Below, one piece after another: positions 9,153 to 19,581 of a DNA stretch of 64,000 nt. Where the stretch lies: positions 186,001-250,000 of the forward strand of contig CAWCMS010000020.1 of NCBI GenBank assembly GCA_963796675.1. The letters are read 5' to 3'. The notes beneath the pieces are model-generated. The model made no database searches and was not told the origin of the DNA. It saw nothing but the letters and a program-made list of their open reading frames with translations. Source of the stretch: CAWCDJ01 sp963796675 (lineage in GTDB: Bacteria > Acidobacteriota > Terriglobia > Bryobacterales > Bryobacteraceae). The position numbers and the translations under genes were made by a program. How positions within the stretch are numbered: position 1 is the stretch's first letter; every line of letters starts with the position of its first letter.

Positions 9153-10296
9153 CGTCTCCCTGTAGCGCGCGGACACTCTTCTCCACGGGCTCGAGCGGCT
9201 CGATCTCTACACCCATCGGCGCGGTTTTGAGTTCCGCAAACCGCCTGGCACTCACCATCACGCGGGTTTCGAACGAACCGACCGCCCCGTTATAAGCCTC
9301 CACGGCGCGCTCCAGGCTGCGGCCTACTTTGTTCCAATGCTCGCCCATATCGGAGAGGCGCTTGAATAGCTCTTTGCCCAGAGCGCTGATCTCGGCTGCA
9401 TTCTCCGCCAGACGTTCCTGCCGCCAGCCGTACGCCACCGCGCGCAGGAGCGCGATCAGCGTGGTCGGGGTCGCCAGGATGATGTTCTGTCCGACGCCGA
9501 ATTCGATCAGCGACGGATCGCTTTCGAGCGCCGCGCTGAAGAAACACTCGCCGGGCAGGAATAGCACGGCAAACTCCGGCGCCTGGTCGAACTGCTCCCA
9601 ATACGACTTCCGGCCGAGCCCGGACATGTGCGTGCGGACCTGTCGGGCGTGGTCGGCGAGCGCGGCCCGTCGCGCCGGCTCGTCTGTAGCTTCCACCGCG
9701 CGGAGGTAGCCATCGAGCGGCGTCTTGGCATCCACCACGACGATCTTGCCGCCGGGCAGGTGGACGAGCAGGTCGGGACGCAGGCGGCCTTCGGCGGTAT
9801 CGATCGTGCCCTGGGCCACGAAGTCGCAATGATCCAGCATGCCGGCCATTTCCACCACACGCTGCAATTGGATCTCGCCCCACCGGCCGCGGACGTGCGG
9901 CGTGCGTAGCGCCGTCACCAGGCGGCCGGTCTCGTTGCGCAGCTCGGCCTGCGTTTCGAGCAGGCCGCGGACCTGCTCATGCAGCGCCGCATAGGCTCCG
10001 GCGCGGGCCTTCTCCAGGTCTTGAATCTTGCCGTCCACGCGTTGGAGGGAATCGCGCAGCGGTGCGACCATCTGTTCGATGGCCTGCTGCCGCAGCTCGA
10101 GGTCCGAGCGCGAGGCTTGCCGGGTCTCCCCAAGCGACGCCTTGGCGAGATCGAGAAAGACCTGGTTGTTGTGCGCCAGCGCTTCCGAAGAGAGTGCCCG
10201 GAAGGCGGCTTCGGCCTCACGCCGCTTCGAGCGCATCACCAGCCAGGCCAGCGCAAATCCGGCGATAAAACACACCACCGGCAAAATGTTCTGCAT
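9145..10296 (-). CDS. rmuC: DNA recombination protein RmuC homologue
   Basis: The 383-residue product has an N-terminal membrane anchor (ILPVVCFIAGFALAWLVM), a coiled-coil stretch (about 40-125, with SLQRVDGKIQDLEKARAGAY) and the RmuC domain (GRWGEIQLQRVVEMAGM ... VVDAKTPLDGYLRA ... AVLFLPGECFFSAAL). VDAKTPLD is the usual nuclease-like core of the family. RmuC limits inversions and rearrangements at repeats. It lies just downstream of the GH2 gene on the same strand. A GATAAT box (10304-10309) sits 7 bases before the ATG and no Shine-Dalgarno is visible, so the message may be leaderless. Confidence 0.92.
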   Translation of the reverse strand: MQNILPVVCFIAGFALAWLVMRSKRREAEAAFRALSSEALAHNNQVFLDLAKASLGETRQASRSDLELRQQAIEQMVAPLRDSLQRVDGKIQDLEKARAGAYAALHEQVRGLLETQAELRNETGRLVTALRTPHVRGRWGEIQLQRVVEMAGMLDHCDFVAQGTIDTAEGRLRPDLLVHLPGGKIVVVDAKTPLDGYLRAVEATDEPARRAALADHARQVRTHMSGLGRKSYWEQFDQAPEFAVLFLPGECFFSAALESDPSLIEFGVGQNIILATPTTLIALLRAVAYGWRQERLAENAAEISALGKELFKRLSDMGEHWNKVGRSLERAVEAYNGAVGSFETRVMVSARRFAELKTAPMGVEIEPLEPVEKSVRALQGDAT

Positions 10297-10304
10297 GACT
10301 GCTA

Positions 10305-12710
10305 TTATCGCGTCATCAGATGAACCACGGCATCCCGCAGGCCCTCGGCACTGGCCGTCAGCGTGATGGCGCCGGCGGTGCGCGAGCTCCGCACGATCGC
10401 GAGTGCCCGGCCGTGGAACAGCTTGCGGCGCGTGCCCTGGTAGGGCTCCTCACTCATCATGTCCGCATTGCCGACTCCCGCAATCGTCCCCGGCCCGGTA
10501 ATGCTGAAGCGGATTTCGTGGCCGGCGTTCGGATGCGGCAGGCCCTCGGAATCCACTGTCTCGACGGTGACGAACGAAAGGTCCTGGCCATTGGCCAGCA
10601 GCGCCGTTCGATCGGCGGTCAGGCGCACGCGGACCGGGTCGCCCACCGTCCGCAGCACCGTTTCCGCAATCGGCTTCCCGCCTTCGATCGCGACCGCCTT
10701 CAACTCACCCGGCGCGTACGGCACGCTGAAGTTGGCGGTGAAGCGCTCGGCGCGCGTCGCGGGTTTTTCGCCGATCACCTGGTCGCCGAGGTATAGGCGC
10801 ACGAGTTCGGCGCGTGCGTATATCTCGACGTTCAGCGGTTTACCTTCCATGCCGGGCCACGTCCAGCTTTCGTAAACGGGAAACACGCCCCAGCGGGTCA
10901 CGTGCAGATCCTTGCCTTCGGGCACAGGCTGCCTCACGCCGAGGAAGAGCTTCTCGCCATGGTCCCAGACGATGTTGCGGTAATGCGCGATGGCTTTGCG
11001 ATGTCCGCACATGTCGATATCGCCGCAGTCGGCGCCATGGCAGGGGAACAGGGCGTCGTAGGATTCGCGGCTGGTGTCTTTCGCGTCGCGGAAATACCAG
11101 CGGCCCAGACCCGATTCACCCAAGTAGTCGATGGCCGTCCACACGAAATCGCCGACGATGTACGGAAACTCCGAGACCATCGCCCAATAGTCGAAGGTGT
11201 CGCGCGCGAAGGACTCGGTGCAGGCCATGATGCGCGAAGGCACGCGCTCGTGATCCGCAACGTGATGGTCCAGATTGTAGTTGTAGCCGCCGATATCGAG
11301 CGCGGAGTAGAAGTCGTCGGTATTGGTCCAGGTGGGGACCAGGTTCAGCGCCGAAGTGATGGGACGGGTGCGGTCGATCCCGCGGAGATAGCCGGCAATC
11401 ATCTTCGCCTCTTCCGCGCCGAGCGGCTCGCCGCGCTCGGGAATCTCGTTGCCGATGCTCCACATCACAACCGAAGGATGGTTGCGGTCGCGCAACACCA
11501 TGGCATCGATGTCGCGCTGCCACCAGTCCTTGAAGACCACGTTGTAATCCAGCGGATTCTTGCCGCGCGACCAACAGTCGAAAGCCTCATCGATCACCAT
11601 CAGGCCGAGCCGGTCGCAGGCATCGAGGAAGGCGGGCGAGGGCGGATTATGCGACGCGCGCATGGCGTTGAAGCCAGAGGCCTTGAGGATCTGGACGCGC
11701 CTTTCTTCGGCACGGTCGAACGCGGCGGCTCCCAGGGGACCGTTGTCGTGATGCACGCAGCCGCCGGTCATCTTGATCGGCCGGCCGTTCAGCAGGAAGC
11801 CCTTGGCGGCGGACCATTCGATCGAGCGGATACCGAACGGCGTCGTGACTTCGTCGATAGTCTTGCCGTTCTCGACGACGCGGGTCACGGCGCGGTAGAG
11901 GCTCGGCGATTCCGGCGCCCACAGCGCGGGCCGGTCGACCGCAATCTCGTGAACGACTTCGGCGGGCTCGCCTGTCCCGACGTCCACATGGCTCGCCGTC
12001 GAGCCGGCGGCGGCGCCCGAGGGCGAGTAGATCGCAGTGCGCAGTTCGATCTTCCGCTTGCTGCTGGAGTCATTGGCGATCCGCGCCTTGATTACGACCT
12101 TCGCATGCGCCGCGCTCACTTCCGGCGTGGCGCAGCTAACTCCCCACGGCGCGACGCGAACCGGGTGGGTAACGTTGAGCCATACGTGGCGATAGATTCC
12201 GGAGCCCGCGTACCAGCGCGAGTTGCGATGCTTCGATTGATCCACGCGGACGGCGAGTACATTGGCGCCGGGCTTGAGATCCGCCAGATCGAAATGGAAG
12301 CTGGTGTATCCGTAGGGGTGCGTGCCCAGTTCGCGGCCGTTGAGGTAGACGGTGGCGTTCATGTAGACGCCCTCGAACTCCACATCGACGCGCCGGCCGC
12401 TCCACGTGGGCGGCGCCTGAAACGTCTTGCGATACCAGGCCACGCCGCCGGGAAAGTAGCCGCCGCCTCCGCTCATGGGGGCCTGTGAATCGATCTTGCC
12501 CTCGATGCTCCAATCGTGCGGCAGCGACAGGGTCCGCCAGTTGGCTGCGTCAAACGACGGAGCTTCTGCGCCCGAAGGGTCGCCGGGCAGGAACTTCCAA
12601 TCATGATCGAAGAGCAGACGCTCACGGGGCTGCTGTTCGCTGGGCGCGGCCTCCGCCGCCCGGAAAACGCCCGCAACGGGGAGGATTGCGCAAAAGGTTC
12701 GTCGCTTCAT
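10305..12710 (-). CDS. Glycoside hydrolase family 2 protein (beta-galactosidase-like), exported
   Basis: The 801-residue product starts with a short signal peptide (MKRRTFCAILPVAGVFRAAEA). It then follows the GH2 plan: sugar-binding jelly roll (about 30-185, FDHDWKFLPGDPSGAE, WYRKTFQAP), Ig-like domain (about 190-295), TIM barrel (about 300-590) and C-terminal Ig-like domains. Catalytic acid/base is Glu422 in SIGNEIPE, and the nucleophile is probably Glu499 in ACTESF. FNAMRASHNPPSPAF is the classic GH2 signature. Substrate may be a beta-galactoside, beta-glucuronide or plant hemicellulose fragment; sequence alone does not decide. It has its own promoter in the 55-bp gap after addA. Confidence 0.9.
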   Translation of the reverse strand: MKRRTFCAILPVAGVFRAAEAAPSEQQPRERLLFDHDWKFLPGDPSGAEAPSFDAANWRTLSLPHDWSIEGKIDSQAPMSGGGGYFPGGVAWYRKTFQAPPTWSGRRVDVEFEGVYMNATVYLNGRELGTHPYGYTSFHFDLADLKPGANVLAVRVDQSKHRNSRWYAGSGIYRHVWLNVTHPVRVAPWGVSCATPEVSAAHAKVVIKARIANDSSSKRKIELRTAIYSPSGAAAGSTASHVDVGTGEPAEVVHEIAVDRPALWAPESPSLYRAVTRVVENGKTIDEVTTPFGIRSIEWSAAKGFLLNGRPIKMTGGCVHHDNGPLGAAAFDRAEERRVQILKASGFNAMRASHNPPSPAFLDACDRLGLMVIDEAFDCWSRGKNPLDYNVVFKDWWQRDIDAMVLRDRNHPSVVMWSIGNEIPERGEPLGAEEAKMIAGYLRGIDRTRPITSALNLVPTWTNTDDFYSALDIGGYNYNLDHHVADHERVPSRIMACTESFARDTFDYWAMVSEFPYIVGDFVWTAIDYLGESGLGRWYFRDAKDTSRESYDALFPCHGADCGDIDMCGHRKAIAHYRNIVWDHGEKLFLGVRQPVPEGKDLHVTRWGVFPVYESWTWPGMEGKPLNVEIYARAELVRLYLGDQVIGEKPATRAERFTANFSVPYAPGELKAVAIEGGKPIAETVLRTVGDPVRVRLTADRTALLANGQDLSFVTVETVDSEGLPHPNAGHEIRFSITGPGTIAGVGNADMMSEEPYQGTRRKLFHGRALAIVRSSRTAGAITLTASAEGLRDAVVHLMTR

Positions 12711-12730
12711 AGGAACGGATACCTGGCCCT

Positions 12731-12759
12731 ATTGTGAGGTCGATTTGCGCCGGGGACAA
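12731..12759 (-). promoter_or_regulatory. Promoter of the GH2 gene
   Basis: On the minus strand TTGTCC (12759-12754) and CACAAT (12736-12731) are separated by 17 bases. The predicted transcript start is near 12724, about 14 bases before the ATG. It lies wholly between the addA stop and the GH2 start. Confidence 0.5.
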
Positions 12760-12765
12760 GGCCCG

Positions 12766-15700
12766 TCAGACTTCGATCACGATGCCCCGGACCGGCAGCC
12801 CGGTCGCGCGCTGCAAGGCCAGGCCGTACAACTGCACCTGCGCTACGTTCCGGCTCTCGCGGCGATCGGTCTTGTAGTCGACCACGGTCCATTGCGCACC
12901 GTCCGACCAGGCGAAATCGATGCGGCCATCGACCAGCGAGCCGTCCGCCAACCGCACCAGCACGGGCAGTTCGCGATACCGGCGCGCGCCTACGGGCATC
13001 GCGCGGGCCAGATAGTCGAGCGCCGCTCGCGCTGCCTCCGCCGCGGCTGCACACTCGGATTCACCGGCCGCGTGCCGCCGGCCCCAGATCGCGGCCAGTG
13101 CCTCGACCTCGTCCGCGCGCCCGGCGTGCTGCAGGATGTCGTGCACCAGGCGCCCGAACTTCCGGCCCGACGGACGTCCCGGTGACGCCGGAAGCGTGAC
13201 CGTTGCTACATCAATGGCGTCGGCCTCCTCGATCCACTTCGAAGATTCCGCGGTCGACACCACATAGCGCGGCACTGCGCCCGTCGCGATCCGCTGGCTG
13301 CGCCGGTCGCGCCACTCCTCGTAGCGCCGCATCCCTTCGACGGCCTGCTCCGTGCTTCCGCTCAGCACCTGTTCGTTCTCCACGCCTTCGGTCTTCGCTA
13401 CGCGCAGCCCGAGTGCCCGCGGATCGAACCACACCACTTCATGAGTCCCCGCCTGTGGTGCGTGCAGGCCGGGCCGCACCGAAACTTCCTCCGGCTGATC
13501 GATCGGGCGGTTCAGCACCGTGGAATCGCCGAACTTCGGGCAGCCCGGCGCGGGGCGCGCGGTCCGCCACCGCTCCTTCGGCGGATATAGCGCCGGATGC
13601 AGCGGACTCAGCCATCCGCCTTCGCGCTCCTGCTCGCCGATCGCCGCCACCACCAGCAGGTCGCGCGCGCGGGTGGCCGCCACGTAAGCCACGCGCAGCG
13701 CCTCTTCAAGGTCCGCAGCCTCCTCGTCCTGCTGCGCATCGAGCAGTTCCCAGGGTGCGCACCACAACAGCCGCTGCGCGCACAGGCGGCGATCGGGGTC
13801 GCAAAATCGCGAGGCGCCCTGCGGCCCGCTCAGCTTCGCGGTCAGATCCGCCAGGATCACCACCGGAAACTCGAGCCCTTTGGCCTTGTGCACGGTCATC
13901 AACTGGACGCCGCCGCCTTCCTGTTCGAGCACCGGAGCCTCGCTCGTATCGCTCCCCAGGTATTCGGCCTCCAGGTAATCCACAAACGCGCGGAAGGATG
14001 TGGCCGCGCCGCTCACCTCGAAGCTGCGGGCCAGGTCCGTCAGGCGGTAGACGTTGGCCAGCACGCGTTCGCCGCCCTTGCGAAAGGCGAAGCCGGCGTG
14101 CGCGCGCGTGACTTCGAGCAGTTCCTGAAGGGTATCCGCCACCGGCCGGTAGTTCCGCTTGCGATGTAGTTCGCGCAGCATCAGGAGCGCGTCGCGCACG
14201 GGCTCAAACTCGGGGTCGAGATCATCGGGCAGATCGCGCATCGGGTGGAAGCCGCCATGCGCGTTGCGGAACCGGATCAGCGTGTCGTCCGTCACCGCCG
14301 CCAGGCTGCCGCGCAGCACGGCAAAGACGCTGAGCTCGTCGTCGGGCCACTCGATGGCGCGCAGCGCGGCCCGCAGGGTGCCTACCTCCTCGCGCCGGTG
14401 AAACGATTTCGAGCCCACCAGCAGGTGCGGGATGCCGCGCGACTCCAGCGAGCGCACATAGTCCTGCGTGAGGTCCGCTCCGAAATTCGTGAAGCGGCGG
14501 AACAAAATGCAGATGTGCTCCGGCCGCACCGGCACCCAGGTCTGATTGTCCAAGCGGTCCCGCACCTTCCAGCCGCTGGAGTTGCACAGCCACTCGACGA
14601 ACGCCGCCACCGCGTTCGGTGAGCACTCATCGATTTTCACATTCGAAAGATTGCGCGATCCGTAGGGCTCCGGCATTGGCAGCGCGACGATGGCCGGCTG
14701 TCCTGGAGGCGGCTCCACGCCGCCCTCGAGCGGCAGGTACTCGGGAATCGAGGTTTCAAACGCAGCGTTCACGAAGCCCTGAATGGTCGCGGTGGAGCGG
14801 GTGCTGCGCGTCAATTCTTCGGCTCCGACGCCGCCTTCGCGCAGATCGCGGCAGAGCTTGCGGAACAGTCGCGCATCGGCCCTGCGAAAACGGTAAATCG
14901 ACTGCTTCGGATCGCCCACCACGTACAGCTTCCCCGGCGCGGGCGCCGCGTTCCGCCACTCGCGCTCGGCGGGGTCGTTCGCAGCGAGCAGCAGCAGGAT
15001 TTCGGCCTGCAGCGGGTCGGTATCCTGGAACTCGTCGACGAAGATTCGCTGGTAGGCCGACTGCAGCTCGCCACGCGCCTGATCGTTCCGCAGCAGAGCC
15101 CTGGCGTACAACAGCAGGTCCATAAAATCGAGCTGCCCGGCGCGCCGCTTCTCTTCCTGGTAAAGCCCGACTACTTCCCAAAGCTCGTCGCGCAAGTGCG
15201 CGGCCAGGTCGGCATCGGCCTCGCGCGCGAATTCCTCGACGGCCGCTTTAAGGTTCTCCCAGGAGGCGAACACCACTTCGCGCGAGGTGCTTTCGCCATA
15301 CTTGCCGCCGCCTTGCTTCAGCCACCGGAGCTCGCGCGGCAGCCGCAGGATTTCGCTCTCGACGATGTTCCAGTCCGCGCCTCCCGCTTCGCGCGCCCTC
15401 TGGAAGCGCTCTACGAATTCCGCCAGGGGGCGCAGTCCATCGTAAAGGATGTCGCGGGCGCGCCCGCACAGGTTGCGCAGCCTGAGCGTTTCTTCGGCGC
15501 GGCCGATCAACGTCTGCAAGCGCGCATCGCGATCGAAGCCGCGCTTGTCCCAGGGGGCGTCGAAATCGCGCCACTCGGCGAGACTCCAGGCGGCATCGCG
15601 CAGTGCATCCATGGGCTCGGCGCGGTCGCGATCCTCGCGCCACGCCAGACGCGCCAACGCACGAGTCAGAGCGGGCGAGGGATTCGCGAGCCGCCGCTCG

Positions 15701-16110
15701 ATCCACCCGCGGAAGACACGCGCGAAGACGCGCATCGCATCCGCCTGCGCGAGTTCCTGAAACACCGGATCGACTCCCGCGTCCACCGGCCGGCGCCGCA
15801 GAAGCTGCGCACAAAAGGCGTGGATGGTCCCGATGAAGGCGCGGTCGAGCGCGTGCGCTGCCTCGGCCAGGCGCGCGCGTACCCGCGGATCCGGATCTTC
15901 CGCGCGGCGGCGCTCCAGTTCATGACGCACCCGCAGCTTCATGTTGCCGGCCGCCGCGTGCGTGAAGGTCACGGCCACGATCGCGTCCACTGGCGTGCCG
16001 GCCGCCACCGCGTCCGCGATCCGGTTGACCAACGCGGTGGTCTTGCCGGTTCCGGCCGAGGCCTCCACCACCCAGCTCCGGTCAAGGCGCGCGCTTGCGG
16101 CCGTGGTCAT
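12766..16110 (-). CDS. addA: AddA/RecB-like UvrD-family helicase-nuclease
   Basis: The 1114-residue product has superfamily 1 helicase motifs: Walker A (VVEASAGTGKTTALVNRI, residues ~14-31), motif Ia (VAVTFTHAAAGNMKLR), motif II (FVDEFQDTDPLQAEI), motif III (VVGDPKQSIYRFRRAD) and the late motif (LMTVHKAKGLEFPVVI). The C-terminus carries a PD-(D/E)XK nuclease of the RecB type (GRLVHDILQH, VDGRIDFAW, VVDYKTD). It processes double-strand break ends for RecA. The open frame extends further upstream, but the true start is ATG 16110, which overlaps the stop of the AddB-like gene (ATGA). The two should form a heterodimer. Confidence 0.9.
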   Translation of the reverse strand: MTTAASARLDRSWVVEASAGTGKTTALVNRIADAVAAGTPVDAIVAVTFTHAAAGNMKLRVRHELERRRAEDPDPRVRARLAEAAHALDRAFIGTIHAFCAQLLRRRPVDAGVDPVFQELAQADAMRVFARVFRGWIERRLANPSPALTRALARLAWREDRDRAEPMDALRDAAWSLAEWRDFDAPWDKRGFDRDARLQTLIGRAEETLRLRNLCGRARDILYDGLRPLAEFVERFQRAREAGGADWNIVESEILRLPRELRWLKQGGGKYGESTSREVVFASWENLKAAVEEFAREADADLAAHLRDELWEVVGLYQEEKRRAGQLDFMDLLLYARALLRNDQARGELQSAYQRIFVDEFQDTDPLQAEILLLLAANDPAEREWRNAAPAPGKLYVVGDPKQSIYRFRRADARLFRKLCRDLREGGVGAEELTRSTRSTATIQGFVNAAFETSIPEYLPLEGGVEPPPGQPAIVALPMPEPYGSRNLSNVKIDECSPNAVAAFVEWLCNSSGWKVRDRLDNQTWVPVRPEHICILFRRFTNFGADLTQDYVRSLESRGIPHLLVGSKSFHRREEVGTLRAALRAIEWPDDELSVFAVLRGSLAAVTDDTLIRFRNAHGGFHPMRDLPDDLDPEFEPVRDALLMLRELHRKRNYRPVADTLQELLEVTRAHAGFAFRKGGERVLANVYRLTDLARSFEVSGAATSFRAFVDYLEAEYLGSDTSEAPVLEQEGGGVQLMTVHKAKGLEFPVVILADLTAKLSGPQGASRFCDPDRRLCAQRLLWCAPWELLDAQQDEEAADLEEALRVAYVAATRARDLLVVAAIGEQEREGGWLSPLHPALYPPKERWRTARPAPGCPKFGDSTVLNRPIDQPEEVSVRPGLHAPQAGTHEVVWFDPRALGLRVAKTEGVENEQVLSGSTEQAVEGMRRYEEWRDRRSQRIATGAVPRYVVSTAESSKWIEEADAIDVATVTLPASPGRPSGRKFGRLVHDILQHAGRADEVEALAAIWGRRHAAGESECAAAAEAARAALDYLARAMPVGARRYRELPVLVRLADGSLVDGRIDFAWSDGAQWTVVDYKTDRRESRNVAQVQLYGLALQRATGLPVRGIVIEV

Positions 16111-19092
16111 CGCCACCCCCGAAGCTCCTTCAGATCTTTCAACTCCGCCTGCGACTTTTCGCGCACGCGCTCCTCTTCGTAAGGGCCGCACACGGCCTGA
16201 TACTCGCAGCCTTTGCAGCCGTCCTTGCGCGGCGCGGCGGGGAGGAAGCCGTCGCGGATGGCGCCGTCGATGATGCGCAGCGCCTGCTCGGCGCGGCGGC
16301 GCGTCCATTCATTCAGCGGGACCTCGATGACGTTGTAGTTTTGCGCGATGGTCGCGTAGAAGAGGCGGCCGGAGGCCACCAGCTCGCCCAGCATCTTCTC
16401 GGCCGCCAGCGCATAGAGCGCGGGCTGCAGCACCTCGCCTTGCCCGAGCATCTGCGGCGGCGGATCCGGAATGCGGCCCGTCTTGTGATCCACCACCCGC
16501 ACGCCGCCGCCGGCGTGGCGCTCCACCAGGTCGATCGAGCCCTGGAGTCTAAACCCTTCGCCGATCTCGACTGCTTCCGCGCGGCTTCGCGGATCGTGCC
16601 CCGAGCCGCCCGGCAGGCCAAAGCTCAGCTCGCAATATTCCGGAGACCAATCCGCTTCGAAAGCCGCCTTCTGCTGCAGCCAGCCACGCAGATCCGCCCG
16701 AATCGACCGCACCTCGGAGCGCCAGATCTGTGGAATCGCGGGCGCCAGGTCGGCCTCCGCACGCCGCGCCACCTCGTCGAGCACCGCATCGAGCCGCTCC
16801 AGTACCTGCCCGAGATTTTGCGGCGTCACCGGCCCTGCAAGATCGCGCATCAGCTCGAACTGCACGCGATGGTAGATTTCGCCGCGAGTGGCCGGGTCGA
16901 GCCGCTGAATGCCGCCTGGCCGTTCGAGCGGGCGCAGCCCGTGGATGCCGCGCAGCGCGAATCGATACGGGCAGCGCGCAAACTGCTGCAGAGCCGAAGG
17001 TGACCACGCGCGCGACGACAGGCGGTAGCGGACCAACGCGTCGCTCCCGATCTCGTCCACCAGCAGACCGTCGGCGGGCTTCCACGCCTTATGCCAGCGT
17101 GCCCAGCGCGCCCGCAGTGACTGGACCGCGCGACCCGGCAGCCGCTTCAAATACTGTCCCGAGCCTACGGCCAGGGGAGCCAGCGTGGCGAGATCGAACT
17201 CCGCGTCGTCAATGGCGTCCTCGGGACGCTCGGGCGCCGGCCATCCGATGCGCGTGCCGATCGCCGACCGCGCGCGCTCTTCGAACTCGCGCACCCCGAT
17301 TTCGCTGCCGCCCGCCGCCCGGTGCACCGCGAACGCATAAAAAGATGGCACGCGCTGCCGGCCGGTTAACAGATCGAGCCGCGAAAATGAAATCGCGAGA
17401 CGCTCGGTGGCGCACGCCACGGCGATGCGCAGCAATTCCGTATCGTCGGCACGCAGCTCGATCCCCAGAGCCCTGCGTTGCGCCTGGAGCAGCAGCGGAT
17501 CTTCGGCCGGCGGGCGCGGGAACAGGCCCTCATTCACGCCCGGCAGAAAGACCTCGCGGAACGCCATGCCGCGGCTCTCTTCGATTCCGCCAACCCACAC
17601 CTTGCCGAAGCGCACGCCCTTCGGCGCGGTCCGCAGCGAATTGAGGCGCGGCCGCATCACGAGCAGGACTTCGTCGAGCCCCACGGGCCCGATCTCGCCC
17701 ATCGGGTCGAGCGCTTCGAGCGCGTCCACGACGCGTTCCGGCATCGCGGAGCGTGAACTCCGCCAACTCGATCAGGGCGGCGATCCACTCGCCCCAGCTC
17801 GCACGTCGCGGCAGCGCCGCGAGTTTGCCGATCACCGGCAGAGCGAGCCGCTCCAGGTTTTCGACGGACGCGATGCGCCGCTCCAGGACCTCGCGCAATT
17901 CTTCTTCCGGTTCCCCGGCAAAGCGGCGGTGCAACTCTTCGCGGAGTCCGCGCAGGCGCGTCTCCCAACGCTCTTTGCTGCCGATGACCGCCGCGTCTAC
18001 CAGGCGCCGCTCCCACTGGATGGGCGTGTGCGGCTCTTCGCCTTCGGACATCTGGCCAAGCGAGAGATACTCGGCGAAGCGCGAGGCCGAGAGATTTTCC
18101 TGCGCGCAGCAGAGCAGGGCGAGAAAGCTCCGGCCAGCCGCATCCGGCCGCAACAGTCCTTCGGCGAAGACCGCGGGGATGCCTGCCCGGCGGAGCGCCT
18201 CGGCGACCAACGGCTGGTGGCGTTCAGGCGACCGCAGCAGGATCGCGATTTCGTCGAAGGGCACGCCGCGGCCGGCCGCCGCGTGGATGCGGCGCGCGAT
18301 CTCGACGCATTCGAGCGCTTCGCCGGACGTGGAGAAGATCGCAACCGTGTCGTCTTCCTCGCGGACGGCCACGGCCTCTTCCGAGAAGAGCGCCTGCTGC
18401 AGCGAGTCGAGCGAGGTGGCGGGCGCCGCTTCGGTCTGACCAGGACGCAGCACCAGGGCTGCCCGCGCCGAGGCCATGACTTTCGCCAGCAGATCCCGCT
18501 CCAGTTTCGTGCGCGGCGCGAGATCTACCGCCACGATCGCCCATGGCGGCAACTCGGATCGTCCGAGCGCGAGACGGACCCGTTGCGCGTGGTCGGCAAA
18601 TCCGCGCTCCGCGAGCTCCCGCTCATACGCGGCCAGCAGGTTCGCCAGATCGGGCCCCGACGCGCCGCAAGTTCGCAGCGACTCGGGCGTGACGCCGTTG
18701 AGCCGGAGTTCTTCGAACGTGCTCGTCAAGGCGCGCGGGAATCCGGGAAACGCGGCCACCGGAGCCAGATAACGAAGCTCGCTTTTTCCCATTGCCTCCG
18801 CGGTAATCCGGGCGGCAAGAGCCTCGCGGACGAACCGGCCCACCGGCACCAGGCCCCGCCGGTTCAATTCGGGACTCGCGAATTCGGTGACCAGGTCGCG
18901 GAACGACCGACGATGGACGTCGAGCAGCGCATTGCCGCAGGCCGCCAGCGCCACCTCGTCGGCAGCCGCGCGGACCTCCGCCAGCACCAACACGGGCCCT
19001 TCGCGCGCCGCTTCGGCGACGAACTCCGCGGCGCGGCGGCGGGCATCGGCGAATCGGCGGAAGGTCTCGGTCAAGCCTTCAGCTTGCCACAA
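16107..19092 (-). CDS. addB: AddB-like PD-(D/E)XK nuclease subunit with Fe-S cysteines (one frameshift in this sequence)
   Basis: About 994 residues. The N-terminal half resembles a helicase without a functional Walker A. The C-terminal half has a RecB-type nuclease (GSIDLVERHAGGGVRVVDHKTG) framed by cysteines, FARCPYRFALRG upstream and DGCKGCEYQAVCGP at the end, the 4Fe-4S arrangement of AddB. The frame breaks near 17746-17750: ELAEFTLR continues as MPERVVDALEALDPMGE one base later, so one base is extra there. It starts with TTG 19092, directly after the TGA of the zinc-ribbon gene; TTG 19074 is an alternative start. It overlaps addA by four bases. Confidence 0.85.
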
Positions 19093-19242
19093 TCAGCCGA
19101 TACCCAGGTCATCGATGCGTTCGAGCGGCGAGCCGCAGCGGCGGCAAATGACGGCATGACAATCGCCGCAAACCAGCGGGTCATCCACCGGCTTCCCGCA
19201 CGACGGGCAGTAGAATTCGGCAGCTTGCTCGGAGTCGGGCAT
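19093..19242 (-). CDS. Small zinc-ribbon protein, 49 residues, translationally coupled to addB
   Basis: A short gene that is easy to miss. ATG is at 19242-19240 and TGA at 19095-19093. The product has three CxxC pairs (C12-C15 in YCPSCG, C25-C28 in VCGDCH, C33-C36 in ICRRCG) and so looks like a rubredoxin/zinc-ribbon type metal-binding protein. It has no signal peptide and should be cytoplasmic. Its stop codon is directly followed by the TTG start of the addB-like gene, which argues for one transcript and coupled translation. I do not know a function. A role with the recombination enzyme, or simply as a leader peptide that sets addB translation, are both possible. Confidence 0.75.
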   Translation of the reverse strand: MPDSEQAAEFYCPSCGKPVDDPLVCGDCHAVICRRCGSPLERIDDLGIG

Positions 19243-19260
19243 ACCGCCATTATCTACCGC

Positions 19261-19581
19261 CTACTTCGCCGCTTCGATCTTCGCGACCTGGATGGTTGTT
19301 CCGTCCAGCGTTCCGGTCACCGTGACTTTCTTCGCCGCATACCGGCCGGGCATCTTTTGGTCACTCAACGCGTAGACGTTCTTGCCGTCATACAACACGT
19401 ACTTTCCGTGCATGCCCTTGACACACTCCTCCACGCATTTCGCGTCGGAGCCCATCTTCATTCCGGTGTGGCCGGACTTTCCGCACATATTGTCGGTAAT
19501 GGTTCCGGTAAATGTCTGGACACCGGGCGCCGCGAACAGCATCGCCGCCGAAGCAATAGTCAGAATGAGGGAGCGTTTCAT
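19261..19581 (-). CDS. Small secreted protein, conserved Cys/Met-rich type
   Basis: The 106-residue product has a signal peptide (MKRSLILTIASAAMLFAAPG) and a compact beta-rich domain. It contains two conserved-looking segments, TGTITDNMCGKSGHTGMKMG and KCVEECVKGMHGKYVLYD, with three cysteines and several Met/His residues that could bind metal, followed by TVTGTLDGTTIQVAKIE. Proteins of this build are frequent in Acidobacteriota and are of unknown function. The start ATG overlaps the stop of the upstream gene by four bases (19578-19581), linking it to the tail of the copper efflux operon, so a metal-related periplasmic role is a fair guess. Confidence 0.75.
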   Translation of the reverse strand: MKRSLILTIASAAMLFAAPGVQTFTGTITDNMCGKSGHTGMKMGSDAKCVEECVKGMHGKYVLYDGKNVYALSDQKMPGRYAAKKVTVTGTLDGTTIQVAKIEAAK

